In this document: in pieces, positions 62,191-64,000 of the stretch | How the letters are laid out: every line of letters starts with the position of its first letter | Position numbering within the stretch: the first letter of the stretch is position 1 | Source of the DNA: Thiofilum sp. | GTDB taxonomy: Bacteria > Pseudomonadota > Gammaproteobacteria > Thiotrichales > Thiotrichaceae | Length of the DNA stretch: 64,000 bases | NCBI RefSeq assembly: GCF_016711335.1 | Contig: NZ_JADJTF010000001.1 | Location: forward strand, 1,054,001-1,118,000 | Direction: 5' to 3' | Position numbers and translations under genes: made by a program | The notes under the pieces: generated by a model | Told to the model about the DNA's origin: nothing | The model's database searches: none | What the model saw: only the letters and a program-made list of their open reading frames with translations

Positions 62191-62851
62191 CAATGTTTTG
62201 TTTGATACTTGGGTGAAAGAGTTAGCTCAAGAGCGCGGTATTTTTGTAACAGGTACGGATACCGGAGTAGGAAAAACCTATGTCGGTACGCGCTTAATTC
62301 ATAGGTTAAAAGCGCTTGGTTTAGCTATAGCTCCCCGTAAACCAGTCGAGTCAGGTTGGCCTTTAGATCACACCCAAACCGATGCATGGCAATTATTAAC
62401 AGCCGCCCAATTACCAACAAGTGCCTTAGAGCAAGTCTGTCCTTATCGGTTTAAAGCGGCACTAGCACCGGATCGTGCCGCCCGTTTAGAGGGGCAAAGT
62501 ATCACACTGCACCAATTACACGCTGCGGTGTTAAATCATGCTCAAGGTCAATGGTTATATGTCGAGGGTGCAGGGGGCGTGTATTCGCCTATGGCTGAAG
62601 ATGGTTTAAATGCCGATTTAGCCCAAAGCCTAGGCTTACCCGTAGTGCTGATGACTGAAGATAAATTGGGTTGCATCAATCATGTGTTGATGGCAGTTGA
62701 GGTATTACAACGCCGTGGTCTAAGCGTGGCGGGCGTGATCTTAAATCGTATCCATCCCCAGCCTAATGAGATGGACAATGTAGCTGATTTAAAGCGTTGG
62801 TTAACCCTACCGGTGTGGTCTTCCAAAGAGCAAGGGCTAAGTAGCCTCTAA
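62183..62851 (+). CDS. bioD: Dethiobiotin synthetase
   Basis: The protein has 222 aa. It closes the ureido ring of DAPA with CO2 and ATP. The P-loop is GTDTGVGKT. PRKPVESGW, EGAGGVYSPMAEDG and VGVILNRI-like AGVILNRIHP are present. No other bio gene is next to it in this window. It is coupled to the MFS gene. Confidence 0.92.
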   Translation: MPNNVLFDTWVKELAQERGIFVTGTDTGVGKTYVGTRLIHRLKALGLAIAPRKPVESGWPLDHTQTDAWQLLTAAQLPTSALEQVCPYRFKAALAPDRAARLEGQSITLHQLHAAVLNHAQGQWLYVEGAGGVYSPMAEDGLNADLAQSLGLPVVLMTEDKLGCINHVLMAVEVLQRRGLSVAGVILNRIHPQPNEMDNVADLKRWLTLPVWSSKEQGLSSL

Positions 62852-64000
62852 AGGTTCTAGTACGTCAAAATGGCTCAGATCATCTAAGCCTACTTCTAGT
62901 ACGGGCATCGTTTCTGAGTGCTTGGGTCGAGGCTTAGTAGTGTTGGACTCAGACTCACCAAAATTCAATTGCCACTCTAGATTATTTCTAGAACTTGAAA
63001 ACTCTAAGGCCCGCTCCCGCGAGATTTTGTTTTGCTGATGTAGTTGAAGCAAAGCAGAGTCAAAAGATTGCATCCCATCGGCACTGCCTTTTTCTACCAC
63101 TTCACGTAGTTCGCTAATTTTACCTTTGCGAATTAATTCAGCTACATAGGGGGTGTTAATTAATACTTCGGCCGCTAAATGTACTTTACCTTCTTCTAAG
63201 CCGGGGACTAGGCGTTGTGCTATGACACAGCGTAGATTCAAGGATAAATCCATTAACAGGCGGCTTTTAGTATCGCCCGGAAACATATACAAAATGCGTT
63301 CTAAAGCTTGTACCGCATTGGCAGCATGTAGCGTAGATAACACTAAATGCCCCGTATCCGCAAAACCTAATACAGCATCCATCGTTTCTAAATCGCGTGC
63401 TTCTCCCACCATGATCATATCGGGTGCTTCGCGCATTGCCTCACGCATAGCATTGCTATAGCTTAAGGTGTCAAAGCCCACTTCGCGTTGCCCAATAATC
63501 GATTGTCCGTGTGTGAAGGTATATTCAATAGGATCTTCAATGGTGAGTATATGACCGTGGTGGCGCTCGTTACGATATTGGATCAGCGCTGCCATAGAGG
63601 TCGATTTACCTGAACCTGTGGTTCCTACGAAGAGTATTAAACCATCACGTCCCATCACCATTTGCTTAAGCACATTGGGTAAGCCTAAATCATCGGGATT
63701 GGCTACTCGATTGCGAATATGACGAATAACCATCGAGACTTCACCACGCTGAAAATATAAATTCATCCGAAAGCGCCCAATATCTTTTAAAGTCAGTCCT
63801 TTATTGAGTTCGCGCTGGGTAAAAAATTGTTCTATTTCTGAGCGGGTGAGCACTTCTTCAGCAAGCTGGCGAATATTACCCGGACGCAGTGGATCGCGGG
63901 TAATACGTTGTAATTGACCACGTACCTTTAAAGAGGCATAGGCTCCAGTCGTTAAATACAAGTCTGAAGCCTGCATTTTCACCATCATATGCAGTAATGG
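62837..64000 (-). CDS. pilU: PilU-type twitching motility ATPase, 5'-truncated
   Basis: The frame is open to the window edge: upstream of the ATG at 63988 it reads PLLHMMVKMQASDLYLTTG, matching the N-terminal LMVEKGGSDL region of PilU, so the true start lies outside. Walker A is VGTTGSGKST, the Asp box IEDPIEYTF, Walker B region DMIMVGEARD, and the His box LVLSTLHAANAVQAL. PilT/PilU ATPases retract type IV pili. The acidic C-terminal tail and lack of a nearby pilT favour PilU. It converges on bioD with a 15-bp overlap. Confidence 0.87.
   Translation of the reverse strand, partial: PLLHMMVKMQASDLYLTTGAYASLKVRGQLQRITRDPLRPGNIRQLAEEVLTRSEIEQFFTQRELNKGLTLKDIGRFRMNLYFQRGEVSMVIRHIRNRVANPDDLGLPNVLKQMVMGRDGLILFVGTTGSGKSTSMAALIQYRNERHHGHILTIEDPIEYTFTHGQSIIGQREVGFDTLSYSNAMREAMREAPDMIMVGEARDLETMDAVLGFADTGHLVLSTLHAANAVQALERILYMFPGDTKSRLLMDLSLNLRCVIAQRLVPGLEEGKVHLAAEVLINTPYVAELIRKGKISELREVVEKGSADGMQSFDSALLQLHQQNKISRERALEFSSSRNNLEWQLNFGESESNTTKPRPKHSETMPVLEVGLDDLSHFDVLEPLEAT

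Noticed and set aside
1..64000. CRISPR arrays, rRNA genes and prophage
   Set aside because: No regularly spaced repeats, rRNA core sequences or phage structural genes were seen when reading through the window.

Overview
The window reads as a chromosomal segment of a gammaproteobacterium. Likely relatives are the Thiothrix/Thiolinea-type Thiotrichales, but this is an impression from protein resemblance and gene order, not a computed placement. Supporting content includes MnmE, GlyQ/GlyS, YbiT, GloC, RlmI, HemF, PilU, FimV, WaaC and a hisA-hisF-hisE-tatABC order. Both window ends cut a gene: mnmE lacks its N-terminus at base 1, and a pilU-like gene lacks its start at base 64000.

Layout. 1-3.7 kb: mnmE, then a divergent pair of defence-type genes (PutAbiC-like membrane protein and YhcG/PDDEXK nuclease). 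3.7-10.7 kb: housekeeping genes (ybiT, gloC, CAP-domain and rhodanese lipoproteins, a FemAB-like acyltransferase, thiO, a beta-hydroxyacid dehydrogenase). 10.8-15 kb: an AT-rich accessory block with an HNH protein, a HipA-HipB pair in toxin-first order, a Fic protein with an eroded active site, and a RelB/YafQ pair. 15-25.4 kb: glyS/glyQ, a PP-loop tRNA-thiolation-like enzyme, rlmI, an SH3 protein, a HAD phosphatase, an RsuA-type protein lacking the usual catalytic Asp, azlCD and a WYL regulator. 25.5-25.8 kb: a decayed IS5-type transposase end. 26-30.8 kb: hemF, plsC, gmhB-rdgB-rph. 30.9-32.04 kb: an intact insertion sequence just beyond the gpmI stop codon. 32-39 kb: a long minus-strand cluster, hisA-hisF-(AAA+/M41 protease)-hisE-tatA-tatB-tatC-gpmI. 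40.3-43.8 kb: a second accessory block (C39-like peptidase plus small partner, HipB-HipA, small ORFs). 43.9-45.8 kb: rtcB with an unusual leader and a multi-hairpin element resembling a non-autonomous IS200/IS605 unit. 45.8-52.2 kb: prolyl-4-hydroxylase-like oxygenase, HPP protein, lexA with an alphaproteobacterial-type SOS box, and membrane or secreted proteins of unknown function. 52.3-52.7 kb: a structured non-coding stretch. 52.7-64 kb: fimV-like, waaC, a GT2 glycosyltransferase, a PfkB kinase, Tat-exported PhoX, transporters, bioD and pilU.

Links between genes. TatABC can export the PhoX protein, which carries a twin-arginine signal. GmhB, WaaC and the GT2 enzyme belong to LPS inner-core synthesis. 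The FimV-like protein and PilU point to type IV pili. The items most worth a second look are the Clp-type AAA+ domain fused to an FtsH-type M41 protease inside the his-tat cluster, the multi-hairpin element at 45.4-45.6 kb, the rtcB leader with a ten-codon ORF and a terminator, and the lexA SOS box. Two families of palindromic intergenic repeats are also present, each with two copies.
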